Positions 27,809 to 36,076 are shown, counted from the first letter of the stretch. The stretch is DNA of 64,000 nt from Lentisphaeria bacterium (GCA_017450705.1 JAFSTC010000018.1:18058-82057); one strand, 5' to 3'. Notes: a model not told the origin generated them from the sequence alone. Made by a program: numbers and translations.

Positions 27809-29092
27809 ATGATACGTGTCGACTTTATTGCCGTTCCCATGCGTTTGCCGCTGAAATTCGGTGCGGAAACCATCGGCTCCATCCAGATCGCCCATGTCGA
27901 AATGACGTGTTTCGGCGCGTCGGGGATCGGGGAGACGCCGCTCTCCGCCGGATGGGCCTGGCCCTCGGCGGAACTCTCCTTCTCCTTCAGGGAGGAGACC
28001 ATGTGCGACTTCTGCCGCTTCCTCGCGGATCATTACCCCGCGCCGGGATCCGATCCGATGACTTCCGGATACGATTTTCTGTGCCGCGTTCTGCCGGAAC
28101 TCCGCCAGCGCTTCAACTGCGAAAAAAAGACGACTCTTCCGCACCTGGCCGCGCTGATCTGCGCGTCGGCCTTCGACATCGCGGTGCACGACGCTTTCGG
28201 GAAGTCCCTCGGTCTGCCTGTGTACCGGACTTACGGGCCGCAGCATCTCGAAAACGATCTTGCGCACTTTTTCGGGGACGACCGCTTCGCTGGAAAATAT
28301 CCCTGCGATTACTTCGTTCCGGAGCCGCCGCAGGTTTTGCCCGTGTGGCATCTCGTGGGCGGCAAGGATCTCCTGTACGAATCGGAGCGCACTGGGGCGG
28401 AACCGGAGGACGGATACCCCGTTTCCCTGGAGAAGTGGATCGAACGCGACGGCCTGAAGTGCCTCAAAATAAAACTTACCGGCCGGGATGCCGCGTGGGA
28501 TTTCGACCGTCTCCTCGGGGTCGGCCGGATCGCGAAAAAGTACGGCTGCGATGCCCTGTCGCCGGATTTCAACTGTCTGGTGCGGGATCCGGCCTATGTG
28601 AACGACATCCTCGACCGGCTGAAGGAACGCGACCGGGAGACCTGGGAACGGCTCCTCTATGTGGAGCAGCCTTTCCCCTACGATCTGGAAACCAACCGGA
28701 TCGATGTGCACAGCTGTTCGGAACGCAAGCCGCTCTTCATGGACGAGAGCGCTCACGACTGGAAATTTGTCCGGCTCGGGCGGGAGCTGGGCTGGACCGG
28801 CGTCGCGCTCAAGGTCTGCAAGACCCAGACGGGCGCGCTGCTCTCCGCCTGCTGGGCGAAGGAGCACGGCATGAAGCTCATGGTGCAGGACTTGACCAAT
28901 CCGATGCTGGCGATGATGCCCCATGTGCTGCTGGCGCAGCACGTCGGGACGATCCGCGGCGTGGAATGCAACGCGCCGCAGTTCTATCCGGAGGTCTCTC
29001 TGCCCTTCGAACGGAAGCATCCCGGACTCTATGAGCGCCGGGGCGGCGTTGTCGATTTGAGTTCCATTCGCGGCCCCGGGTTCGGTTACTGA
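27809..29092 (+). CDS. Enolase-superfamily enzyme (MLE/dipeptide-epimerase-like subgroup)
   Basis: 427 aa. The superfamily acid/base and metal residues can be read in order: KIK in CLKIKLTG (second-strand KxK), D in SPDFNC, E in YVEQPF, D in FMDESAHDW, then K in ALKVCKTQT at the sixth strand. This pattern with lysines on both faces fits the muconate-lactonising/dipeptide-epimerase subgroup better than mandelate racemase. The N-terminal capping domain is present. The protein is somewhat longer than usual, with an extra segment around residues 155-205. Product identity (epimerase or dehydratase) is not decidable by eye. Confidence 0.82.
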   Translation: MIRVDFIAVPMRLPLKFGAETIGSIQIAHVEMTCFGASGIGETPLSAGWAWPSAELSFSFREETMCDFCRFLADHYPAPGSDPMTSGYDFLCRVLPELRQRFNCEKKTTLPHLAALICASAFDIAVHDAFGKSLGLPVYRTYGPQHLENDLAHFFGDDRFAGKYPCDYFVPEPPQVLPVWHLVGGKDLLYESERTGAEPEDGYPVSLEKWIERDGLKCLKIKLTGRDAAWDFDRLLGVGRIAKKYGCDALSPDFNCLVRDPAYVNDILDRLKERDRETWERLLYVEQPFPYDLETNRIDVHSCSERKPLFMDESAHDWKFVRLGRELGWTGVALKVCKTQTGALLSACWAKEHGMKLMVQDLTNPMLAMMPHVLLAQHVGTIRGVECNAPQFYPEVSLPFERKHPGLYERRGGVVDLSSIRGPGFGY

Positions 29093-29136
29093 GCTTTTGG
29101 ATTTTGAAAAAACGCTAACTTGGAAAGGAAACGAAA

Positions 29137-30183
29137 ATGACGGGAAAAGTCGGATTCGGGATCATCGGCGCGGGAATGATCGCCGAATTGCACGGACGGA
29201 CGATCCGCGAGCTGGACAATACCGAGCTGATCGGTTTTTACGACACCAACTTCGAGGCCGCGCAGAAGCGGGCCGAAGAGTTCGGCTGCCGGGCGTACGA
29301 GCGTTTCGATGACTTTCTGGCCGACCCCGCCATCGAGGCCGTGACCATCGCCACGCCCTCGGGGATGCACGGCCGCGTGGCCATTCCCGCGGCCAAGGCG
29401 GGGAAACACATCCTCTGCGAAAAGCCGCTGGAGATCACCCTCGATAAGGTCGATGCCATCATCGCCGCCTGCGACGAGAACAACGTTCTGCTCTCGCCCG
29501 TTTTCCAGAGCCGTTTCGCCCGGCCCGTCCAGCTGGTGCGCGAGGCGATGCGGTCGGGGCGGTTCGGACGCATGGTCCTGGCCAGCGCCCAGATGCGCTG
29601 GTACCGTCAGGCCTCGTATTACAGCGGCTCCAACTGGCGCGGCACATGGAAGATGGATGGCGGTGGCGCACTGATGAACCAGGCGATCCACATGATCGAC
29701 CTTCTGATCTACATCAACGGCGCCCCCGAGGAGGTCTTTTCCTTCGCCGGGACGCTGACCCACAGCATCGAAGTCGAGGACAATCTCTGCGCCGCAGTCA
29801 AATACCGCAACGGCTCCTTCGGGACGATCGAAGTCAGCACCTCCTGCGCGCCCGGCTTCCCCCGGCGGCTGGAGTTTTCCGGCAGCGAGGGGACCGTGGC
29901 CTTCGAAGAGGACAAGATCACCCGGTGGGAATTCGCCAGGCCGCTGCCCGAGGACGAGGAGATTTTACAGCAGCTCTCGGGAAAGGCCAACGCCTGCGGC
30001 GGCAGCGCGCCGATGAATATCGACAACAGCGGTCACGCAAGTCAGATCTCCGACCTGGCCAATGCGATCATGACCGGCGGGAAGCCCTTCCTCGACGGCC
30101 GCGAGGGACGCCGGGCGATCGAACTCATCACCGGCATCTACGAATCCGCCCGGACGGGAAAACCCTACGTGTTCCAGCGCTGA
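29137..30183 (+). CDS. Gfo/Idh/MocA-family oxidoreductase
   Basis: 348 aa, the most canonical of the four Gfo/Idh proteins here. It has GFGIIGAGMIAELH (perfect GxGxxA), DTNFEAAQKRAEEFG after strand 2, and EKPLEIT with the conserved lysine. GGGALMNQAIHMIDLL forms the C-terminal active-site helix with the histidine expected to act in catalysis. It ends the five-gene catabolic operon, 44 nt after the enolase-superfamily gene and convergent with the tautomerase gene. It may be an inositol- or glucose-6-phosphate-type dehydrogenase; the substrate is unknown. Confidence 0.9.
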   Translation: MTGKVGFGIIGAGMIAELHGRTIRELDNTELIGFYDTNFEAAQKRAEEFGCRAYERFDDFLADPAIEAVTIATPSGMHGRVAIPAAKAGKHILCEKPLEITLDKVDAIIAACDENNVLLSPVFQSRFARPVQLVREAMRSGRFGRMVLASAQMRWYRQASYYSGSNWRGTWKMDGGGALMNQAIHMIDLLIYINGAPEEVFSFAGTLTHSIEVEDNLCAAVKYRNGSFGTIEVSTSCAPGFPRRLEFSGSEGTVAFEEDKITRWEFARPLPEDEEILQQLSGKANACGGSAPMNIDNSGHASQISDLANAIMTGGKPFLDGREGRRAIELITGIYESARTGKPYVFQR

Positions 30184-30198
30184 GGAGAGGGCGATCCG

Positions 30199-30534
30199 TC
30201 AGATCCAGCCCCAGGCGTCGGCGTCCGTTTCCGTGTAGTTGAGGAAGACTTTCCGGGGATCGACGCCGTACCGGGCGAGGAGGGTCGTGAACCTCTGCGG
30301 CAGCAGCGGACGTTTTTCCTGCGCGATCTTGCCGATCAGAGCGATGGAGATGTACGCCGAATCGTCGGCGATCTCCCCGCCGAAGGCCATGGTGAGACTG
30401 CTCGCGACGCGCACCTGGATGACCGGCAGCGGCTTGTTGAGCAGTTCGGATACGATCTTGCCCGCTTCGATGGCGAGGGCCTGTTCCTGGGCTTTGGAGA
30501 GAACGACGGAACTTTCGATCCTGATCGACGGCAT
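30199..30534 (-). CDS. Tautomerase/MIF-family protein
   Basis: 111 aa. After Met removal the protein would start PSIRIES, exposing the N-terminal proline that is the catalytic base of MIF-like tautomerases. The C-terminal FLNYTETDADAWGW fits the MIF-type ending around NYY-D-N-GW. An in-frame GTG three codons earlier is possible, but AAGAAAGG is 9 nt before the chosen ATG. A good promoter sits upstream. The natural substrate of bacterial MIF homologues is generally unknown. It is a single gene convergent with the Gfo/Idh gene. Confidence 0.82.
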   Translation of the reverse strand: MPSIRIESSVVLSKAQEQALAIEAGKIVSELLNKPLPVIQVRVASSLTMAFGGEIADDSAYISIALIGKIAQEKRPLLPQRFTTLLARYGVDPRKVFLNYTETDADAWGWI

Positions 30535-30575
30535 TTGAGGCACCCTTTCTTTTTTTTTGAACTCCCGGAAAACAC

Positions 30576-30604
30576 AATATAAACCGCCGTCCGGGCTTTT
30601 TCAA
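30576..30604 (-). promoter_or_regulatory. Promoter for the tautomerase gene
   Basis: Minus strand: TTGAAA (30599-30604), 17 nt, TATATT (30576-30581). Confidence 0.65.
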
Positions 30605-30630
30605 CGGCGGGCGGGGGATCTTGCGGAAAT

Positions 30631-31746
30631 TCAGGCAAGATCCTCTTCGATCTTTTTCAGAAGATCCTCTGCTGCGTCGGGCTTTGCCAGTTTTTTCGCA
30701 TTTTCCCCGCGTTTTTTCCAGAGATCTCCATCGGTGAGGAATCCTGCCAGCAGCTCCCGGCTGCGGTCGGGGGAAAGGTCGTAGTTGTCGACGAGGATAC
30801 CCGCGTCGGCGTCCGCGAGGTACTGGGCATTGGCCCTCTGGTGATCCTCCGCCGCGAAGGGGAAGGGGATCAATACGGCCGGACGCCCGAAAAGCGCGAG
30901 TTCCGCGATGGAACTGCCGCCCGAACGGCTGAAAACGATATCCGCCGCGCTGAGGAAGAGCTCCATGCGTTCGGTTTTCTCGATGACGAGACGCTTGAAG
31001 GAGGCGTCTTTGTAGGAGGCGAGGGTGGACTCCAGCTTGTCTTTCCCCGTCAGGTGCAGGACTTGAAGATCGGTTCTGTTGAGCTGAAGCAGGCCTTCCG
31101 GCAGCGCGGCGTTGACCACCGCGGCGCCCTGGCTCCCGCCGAAGATCAGGATGGTCGGCAGTTCGGGATCGAGATCTGTTTCGTACAGACGGTTCAGTTC
31201 CGCGACGGCGGAGGTTTTTTCGAGGGTCTTTGCCGCGTCGATCAGCGCCTGTCTCACGGGCATGCCGGTGACGAAAACGGGGCAACGGATCCTGCCGGGA
31301 TTGACCACGGGAAAAGCTCCGGCCAGAAAGCGTGCGAAACGCGAAAACATGCGGTTGGCCCGTCCGACCCTGGCGTTGCCGTCGTGGAGATAGAGCGGGA
31401 GTCCCGCCGATTTCGCGGCCAGGATGGCCGGAAGGGAAGTGAAGGAGCCCATACCCAGAAGAGCCTGCGGTTTGAATGCTTTGATCTCCCTGCGGCAGAT
31501 GAAGAATCCCCGGACGAGTCCGATGAGGAAACGCACCGGCGATTTTTTCGGGACCGGCACGACCGGAAGGATGAGAGAGCCGACGCCCTGATCGAGCGCG
31601 ATCCTGGCCTGATTTTCCGCGTGGACTCCGGCCAGAAGCAGTTTCACCTCTCCCCCGCGTTTCTGCATGGCTTTGGCGATGGCAAGGCCCGGGTAAAAGT
31701 GGCCGCCCGTGCCCCCGCAGGTGATGAGCAGTCTTTCGAATTTCAT
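30631..31746 (-). CDS. murG: UDP-GlcNAc--undecaprenyl-PP-MurNAc-pentapeptide GlcNAc transferase (MurG)
   Basis: A 371-aa GT28 enzyme that makes lipid II from lipid I at the inner face of the membrane. The N-terminal G-loop CGGTGGHFYPGLAIAKA matches MurG. GMGSFTSLPAILAAK and the second G-loop IFGGSQGAAVVN are present. The donor-site motif is FSRSGGSSIAELALFGRPAVL followed by AAEDHQRANA. The start at 31746 gives the canonical MKFERLLITCGG; a start nine codons earlier (31773) is possible. It stands alone here rather than in a dcw cluster, between the nag operon and the tautomerase. Confidence 0.9.
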   Translation of the reverse strand: MKFERLLITCGGTGGHFYPGLAIAKAMQKRGGEVKLLLAGVHAENQARIALDQGVGSLILPVVPVPKKSPVRFLIGLVRGFFICRREIKAFKPQALLGMGSFTSLPAILAAKSAGLPLYLHDGNARVGRANRMFSRFARFLAGAFPVVNPGRIRCPVFVTGMPVRQALIDAAKTLEKTSAVAELNRLYETDLDPELPTILIFGGSQGAAVVNAALPEGLLQLNRTDLQVLHLTGKDKLESTLASYKDASFKRLVIEKTERMELFLSAADIVFSRSGGSSIAELALFGRPAVLIPFPFAAEDHQRANAQYLADADAGILVDNYDLSPDRSRELLAGFLTDGDLWKKRGENAKKLAKPDAAEDLLKKIEEDLA

Positions 31747-31837
31747 ATCCAGTTCCGACTCCCTGAAAAGCATGCCGTCCGGAAAGCGCGCAAGACGTCT
31801 GCGCGAAAGAAGAGGACGACCCTCCGGACGATGTCAT

Positions 31838-31866
31838 AAGATATTACATTTCCTTCCGAAAGTCAA
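31838..31866 (-). promoter_or_regulatory. Promoter for murG
   Basis: Minus strand: TTGACT (31861-31866), 17 nt, TATCTT (31838-31843), giving a leader of about 85 nt. Confidence 0.6.
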
Positions 31867-31931
31867 GTCTTTCCGCTTCTTTTTTCCGCTTGCACTTATT
31901 GCCGAAACGGGACATCTCGGGTCCTGCGCCG

Positions 31932-31963
31932 AAAAAAAACTCCCGGCGGGGCGCGCCGGGAGT
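31932..31963 (-). terminator. Rho-independent terminator of the nag operon
   Basis: A perfect 10-bp stem (31939-31948 with 31954-31963), a 5-nt loop and, on the minus strand, a run of T (31932-31938). It lies about 30 nt after the nagA stop. Confidence 0.92.
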
Positions 31964-31992
31964 TTTCGGGAGCTTGCACCGAAGCAGAGTGC

Positions 31993-32907
31993 TTACGGGG
32001 CTTTTTCTCCGATCATTTTGAGCGGATTGGTGATGGTCATCCTGTCGATGTCCTCCTCGCTGTATCCGAGACTTGCGAGGAACTCCGCGCACTGGCGCAC
32101 GCAGAAGGTCGAGCCGATGAGACACCCCTTCACGGGATTGTGGAACCTGCCGTTGGGTTCGAGCACGGCGTCGTTGTCCCAGCAGGGATAACGCCCCGGA
32201 GGCAGTCCCGCGACGGAGACGGCATCGCTGGTGACGATGACCCTGTCCACGCCCTTGCACCGGATGATGCACTTGATGAGCTCCTTCGGGAGATGCTGAC
32301 CGTCGGTGATGATCATGGCGGTGAGGTCGTCGCAGGCCATGCCCGCCCAGATCATGTTGTTGTGACGGTTGATGAGATTGGGACAGCCGTTGCCCAGATG
32401 GGTGAGCAGTTTCGCACCGGCCTTGACGGCGCGGTCGAGGTCCTCGGCTCCCGCCAGCTGGTGGCCGCAGGAGACCACCACGCCCTTGGCGGAGGCGTGG
32501 GAGATGAGCTCATCCATACCCGGCACTTCCGGCGCCACGGTGAGGAGCTTGACGTAATTTCCGCAGCTTTCCATGATCTCGTCGAAGAACCCGCAGTCCG
32601 GCTCGCGGACGCAGGAGGGCCTGTGGGCGCCGACGGCTCCCGGCTTGGGGGAGATGAAGGGCCCCTCCAGATGGAGTCCCGGGATGTGCTTCAGGAGCCC
32701 GTGGCTCTCCGCCGCGTGACGGATGAGCGCCGGATTGCGCATGTAGACCTCCCGGGGACTGGTGACGATCGTCGGCAGAAACAGAGCCGTTCCCGAATTG
32801 AGAATGTGCTCCGCCGTGGTCAGGAACTGATCTTCCGTCAGCGCGGGATCGGAGAAATCGATCCCCTTGTAGCCGTTGATCTGAAGATCGACATAGGGTT
32901 TGCTCAT
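31993..32907 (-). CDS. nagA: N-acetylglucosamine-6-phosphate deacetylase-like amidohydrolase, compact form
   Basis: 304 aa, against about 380 for typical NagA, which converts GlcNAc-6-P to GlcN-6-P. The barrel core is intact: VDLQINGYKG, LHLEGPFISPKPGAVGAH with the metal-site glutamate, SCGHQLAG, LTHLGNGC and TSDAVSVAGLPPG with the catalytic aspartate. The N-terminal strands of the small beta-sandwich and the C-terminal strand after ITNPLKMIG are missing, so only the TIM barrel remains. Its ATG overlaps the stop of the Gfo/Idh gene (ATGA), showing coupling. The operon also has nagB, supporting amino-sugar degradation. Confidence 0.88.
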   Translation of the reverse strand: MSKPYVDLQINGYKGIDFSDPALTEDQFLTTAEHILNSGTALFLPTIVTSPREVYMRNPALIRHAAESHGLLKHIPGLHLEGPFISPKPGAVGAHRPSCVREPDCGFFDEIMESCGNYVKLLTVAPEVPGMDELISHASAKGVVVSCGHQLAGAEDLDRAVKAGAKLLTHLGNGCPNLINRHNNMIWAGMACDDLTAMIITDGQHLPKELIKCIIRCKGVDRVIVTSDAVSVAGLPPGRYPCWDNDAVLEPNGRFHNPVKGCLIGSTFCVRQCAEFLASLGYSEEDIDRMTITNPLKMIGEKAP

Positions 32908-34112
32908 GACAGCACCTCGCTCATTTCAACCATTCTGTGCTGGCGTCTCGACATTTCCGCAGCCTGTCCGAGAGCGGTGGCCAGCAGACCGTGCTCCGCC
33001 GTGGACGTGGACTGCTCCTCACCCCGGACGATCCGGCAGAAGGTGTCCACGAGACTGGGATCGGCGCCGCCGTGCCCGCCTTCGGGGATCTCCACGTGAT
33101 AGGTCACCACGTCTCCGCCCCAGCGGGGGGTGACCGTGATGGTGCGGTTCGTCAGACTCACCTCTGCGACGGCCTTGTCGCCTGCGATGGTGTAGATGCG
33201 GTCGCTCGTGTTGCAGATGAAGGTCTCGAAAAGGCTGACCTTGATGCCGCCTTCATACTCGACCATCGCCAGCCCGTTGTCGTGATTGTCCTTATCGGAA
33301 AGATACATACAGACGTTTTTGACATATCCGTCCGCCGCGACGGCCTCGTCGCCCCACAGCTTGAGGGCGTCGCCCGAGAGCACGTAGCTGTCTTTGCATT
33401 TTTTCTGATAGTGGCAGTGATTGCAGTCGGGGCCCGGCTTGATGTTCCGCTCCAGTTTGAAGGGCAGATGGTCCTTGTCCAGCACGTTCACCGCGGCGAA
33501 AGAGCTGACGCGGAGGGGCTTGGGGAAGCCCAGAAGCCAGTTGAAGATGTCGAAATCGTGACTGGCCTTGTGGATCCACAGGCCGCCGGTCTTGGCGAAG
33601 GAACGGTTCCAGCGCGACATGTAGGTCCTGCCGCCGCCGTAGAACTCCCGGTTCTCCGCGATGAACACCCGGCCGAGAACGCCGTCGTCGATCAGCTTCT
33701 TCAGACGCTTGAGCACCTCGCTGTGACGCAGATTGAATCCGATCATCAGCGATTTGCCGCTCTTTTTCGCCTGCCGGATCAGGGCCTTGCCGTCCTTTGC
33801 GTTGGTGGCAAGAGGCTTGTCGATCAGGACGTTCCAGCCCGTTTTCAGGGCTTTCATGGCGCAGGCGTAGTGCTCGCAGTCGGGCGTGGTGATGATGACG
33901 CCGTCGAGGGTCTCCTTTTTCGCCATTTCGTCGATGGAGCCGTAGAACCGGGGGGAGATGTTGAGAAGCTCCGCCGCGGCCCTGACCCGGACGGGATTGG
34001 TGTCGCACAGGGCGACGAGATCCACGTCATCCCGTTTGCTGAGGAGCTGCCCGAAGCAGCCGAAGCCCCGGGAACCGGTCCCCACGATGGCGAGTTTGAT
34101 TTTTTTCTTCAT
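32904..34112 (-). CDS. Gfo/Idh/MocA-family oxidoreductase within the nag operon
   Basis: 402 aa. The Rossmann domain begins KLAIVGTGSRG, and DKPLATN replaces the usual EKP, keeping the lysine. The C-terminal domain has GGLWIHKASHDFDIFNWLLG. A cysteine insert near residue 232 (CNHCHYQKKC, C-x2-C-x5-C) parallels that in the gene at 18464, so the two are closer to each other than to the other Gfo/Idh genes. It sits between nagB and nagA with a 4-nt overlap to nagA. It probably processes an amino-sugar derivative; a GH109-like NAD-dependent glycosidase role is an alternative. Confidence 0.87.
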   Translation of the reverse strand: MKKKIKLAIVGTGSRGFGCFGQLLSKRDDVDLVALCDTNPVRVRAAAELLNISPRFYGSIDEMAKKETLDGVIITTPDCEHYACAMKALKTGWNVLIDKPLATNAKDGKALIRQAKKSGKSLMIGFNLRHSEVLKRLKKLIDDGVLGRVFIAENREFYGGGRTYMSRWNRSFAKTGGLWIHKASHDFDIFNWLLGFPKPLRVSSFAAVNVLDKDHLPFKLERNIKPGPDCNHCHYQKKCKDSYVLSGDALKLWGDEAVAADGYVKNVCMYLSDKDNHDNGLAMVEYEGGIKVSLFETFICNTSDRIYTIAGDKAVAEVSLTNRTITVTPRWGGDVVTYHVEIPEGGHGGADPSLVDTFCRIVRGEEQSTSTAEHGLLATALGQAAEMSRRQHRMVEMSEVLS

Positions 34113-34134
34113 GCCGTATTCAGCCTTTTCCCGG

Positions 34135-34905
34135 TTACTTGAGTGTGCAGAGGTCGCGGGTGAACTTGCTCAGCTGGGCCGCGGCCGGGATGTCGCAGAA
34201 GGTGCGGCAGTCCGGATGCAGACGGATGACCGACGCCGGATGCATGGGGGAGAGCTCCTCCTCGAAGGTGATCTTCATGGCGTAGGCCTTGCGGCTGTCG
34301 GGCACAGTGTTGACGATGCAGCGGCTCTTCATGATCTGCCGGACGCTCATGGAGACGGCCTGCTTCGGGACCGCATCGAAATTCGGGAACCAGCCTTCGC
34401 CCAGCTGCTGATTGCGGCAGACGTCGTCCAGATTGACGATGAGGTAGGGGGTCTCGGTGTCGAAGTCGGCCGGGGGATCGTTGAAGGCGATGTGCCCGTT
34501 TTCGCCGATGCCGATGAAGCAGACGTCGATGGGTTTCTCCTGGATCTTCCTGCCCAGCTTTTCGCAGAAGGCCTTGACGTCGGGCGCATCGCCTTCGACG
34601 AGATTGACTTCCTTCATCTTGACGGGGAGCTTCTGGACGAAACGCTCCATCAGGTATTTGCGGAAGCTGGCCGGATGGCTGTAGGGAAGTCCCACGTACT
34701 CGTCGAGGTGGAACATGGTGACCTTGCTCCAGTCGATGCCTTCCTCCTTGAGCAGAGCGGAGAGCATCTCGAACTGGCTGGCGCCGGTGGCCAGGATGAT
34801 GCGGCACTCGCCCTGAGCGGCGATGGCGGCGCGGATCTTGGCCGCTCCGAATTTCGCGGCTTCCGCGCCGCAGGTCTGCTTGTCCTTGCAGATGACGAGA
34901 TTCAT
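34135..34905 (-). CDS. nagB: Glucosamine-6-phosphate deaminase
   Basis: A 256-aa isomerase/deaminase converting GlcN-6-P to fructose-6-P and ammonia. Family motifs are clear: LATGASQF (phosphate loop), FHLDEYVGLP with the catalytic Asp, GIGENGHIAFNDPP with the catalytic His/Asp region, and a C-terminal EELSPMHPASVIRLHPDC. It is a normal NagB length. AAGGAG precedes the ATG. Together with nagA it completes GlcNAc-6-P catabolism, under the adjacent ROK regulator. Confidence 0.95.
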   Translation of the reverse strand: MNLVICKDKQTCGAEAAKFGAAKIRAAIAAQGECRIILATGASQFEMLSALLKEEGIDWSKVTMFHLDEYVGLPYSHPASFRKYLMERFVQKLPVKMKEVNLVEGDAPDVKAFCEKLGRKIQEKPIDVCFIGIGENGHIAFNDPPADFDTETPYLIVNLDDVCRNQQLGEGWFPNFDAVPKQAVSMSVRQIMKSRCIVNTVPDSRKAYAMKITFEEELSPMHPASVIRLHPDCRTFCDIPAAAQLSKFTRDLCTLK

Positions 34906-34937
34906 TTTTCTTTCTCCTTTTTATTTTTTTGGGAAAT

Positions 34938-34970
34938 CCCCCTCTCCGGCATCCCCGCCGGTCGAGGGGG
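34938..34970. other. Imperfect inverted repeat between the ROK gene and nagB
   Basis: CCCCCTC (34938-34944) with GAGGGGG (34964-34970), and CCGGC with GCCGG inside, forming a 12-bp stem with a small bulge and a 6-nt loop. No T-run follows on the minus strand, so it is not a standard terminator. It may stabilise or partly terminate the operon mRNA between regulator and enzymes. Confidence 0.55.
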
Positions 34971-34980
34971 CGTTCCGGGT

Positions 34981-35973
34981 TTATGGACAGGGAATGAAGA
35001 TTTCTCCCATTCTGAACGCGCTGCCCCGGGCGGCGCTGAAGCGGCCGAAACGGGCGGGCCTGACCCGGGCCGGACGGCCCGCGGCGACCAGACGCTCTTC
35101 CAGCGCGGCCGAAAAACCCTCACCGAAATCGGCGAACCGGCCGGAGAGGATCAGCAGGTTGAGATCCATGATGTCGATGACCTGACTTAAGGCGTCGGTG
35201 CAGATATCCAATATTTCCTCCCGGCGGGCGTCGGCCGTTTTTTCCGGGGCGAGAACCTGTTCGAGGCGCTCGCCCGAGGCGGTCCGAAGGTTGCGGATCT
35301 CGCCCGCCGCCGCGCCGGAACCGCGGAAAAGTTTTCCGCCGCACCAGAAAGCCGCGCCCACGCTTTTTCCCAGCGAGATCAGCGCGAAGTCCTCCTCCTG
35401 GTCGGCGGCGCCGCCGAAGGCCTCCGAAATGGCCGCCGCCCGGGAGCGGTTCGCTGTGAAGACCGGACAGGCAAGGTTTTTCTCCAGCAGATCTCCGATC
35501 CCGCCGTCCCGGAAGAGGGGATTGACGCTGCTCGTGACAGCCCCCGTCTTCTCGTCGATGATGGCCGAAAGCGCCACGGCGACGCCCAGGATCTTTTTCC
35601 CGGCGCTCAGGGACTGCACCAGCTTCTTCGTATTTTCTGCGATGCTTTGCAGATCCTGCGGGTCGAAGGTACGCTCTTTTCGGTCGACGATATCGCCCGC
35701 GCTGTTCAGCAGGACCGCCGACATCCTGTCGGTGTATCCGAGGTCGATGCCGACGCATCCGGCAAGTTCCGCCGCGGCGGAGAGCAGGATCGGGGCCGTG
35801 CCGCCTGTGGATTTGCCCTTGCCGCACTCCCGGATGAGGCCCATTTTGAGGAGCCCCTCCGCCGCCGTGGACGCCGTGGGACGGCTGACGCCCAGTTTGC
35901 GGGCCAGCTCCGCCCGCGAACGGGCGCTTCCCCGCCGGATCAGCGTGTACGCGGCCTTTTCCAGATCGGTCAT
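34981..35973 (-). CDS. ROK-family transcriptional regulator (NagC/Mlc-like)
   Basis: 330 aa. The N-terminal helix-turn-helix is RAELARKLGVSRPTASTAAEGL, at about residues 20-41. The ROK domain starts CVGIDLGYTDRMSAVLLN. The usual zinc cluster of ROK kinases is not evident and the kinase DxG motif is altered, consistent with a sugar-sensing repressor rather than a kinase. It is the first gene of the nag operon, so it probably autoregulates and senses GlcNAc-6-P or a related sugar. The ATG at 35973 lacks an obvious Shine-Dalgarno. A near-palindromic operator lies in its leader. Confidence 0.88.
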   Translation of the reverse strand: MTDLEKAAYTLIRRGSARSRAELARKLGVSRPTASTAAEGLLKMGLIRECGKGKSTGGTAPILLSAAAELAGCVGIDLGYTDRMSAVLLNSAGDIVDRKERTFDPQDLQSIAENTKKLVQSLSAGKKILGVAVALSAIIDEKTGAVTSSVNPLFRDGGIGDLLEKNLACPVFTANRSRAAAISEAFGGAADQEEDFALISLGKSVGAAFWCGGKLFRGSGAAAGEIRNLRTASGERLEQVLAPEKTADARREEILDICTDALSQVIDIMDLNLLILSGRFADFGEGFSAALEERLVAAGRPARVRPARFGRFSAARGSAFRMGEIFIPCP

Positions 35974-35997
35974 GACGATGGATGTTTCCCGGGAAAC

Positions 35998-36021
35998 CCT
36001 TTGTAAAAAATTTTACTAAGG
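35998..36021. promoter_or_regulatory. Candidate ROK-regulator operator
   Basis: A 24-bp inverted repeat with 10 of 11 arm positions paired, arms CCTTTGTAAAA and TTTTACTAAGG, lying just downstream of the -10 box of the nag operon promoter. A regulator bound here would block its own transcription. Confidence 0.65.
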
Positions 36022-36024
36022 ACT

Positions 36025-36052
36025 AATATAGCACATTTCCCCGTGAAGTCAA
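36025..36052 (-). promoter_or_regulatory. Promoter of the ROK-nagB-Gfo/Idh-nagA operon
   Basis: Minus strand: TTGACT (36047-36052), 16 nt, TATATT (36025-36030), about 52 nt before the ROK ATG. Confidence 0.7.
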
Positions 36053-36076
36053 GGGGAAAATGTTCAGGCGGGACAG

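Noticed and set aside
30128..31837. A 569-codon minus-strand open frame
   Set aside because: A different frame across murG and the tautomerase gene; translation is Arg/Pro/Gly-rich with no family resemblance.
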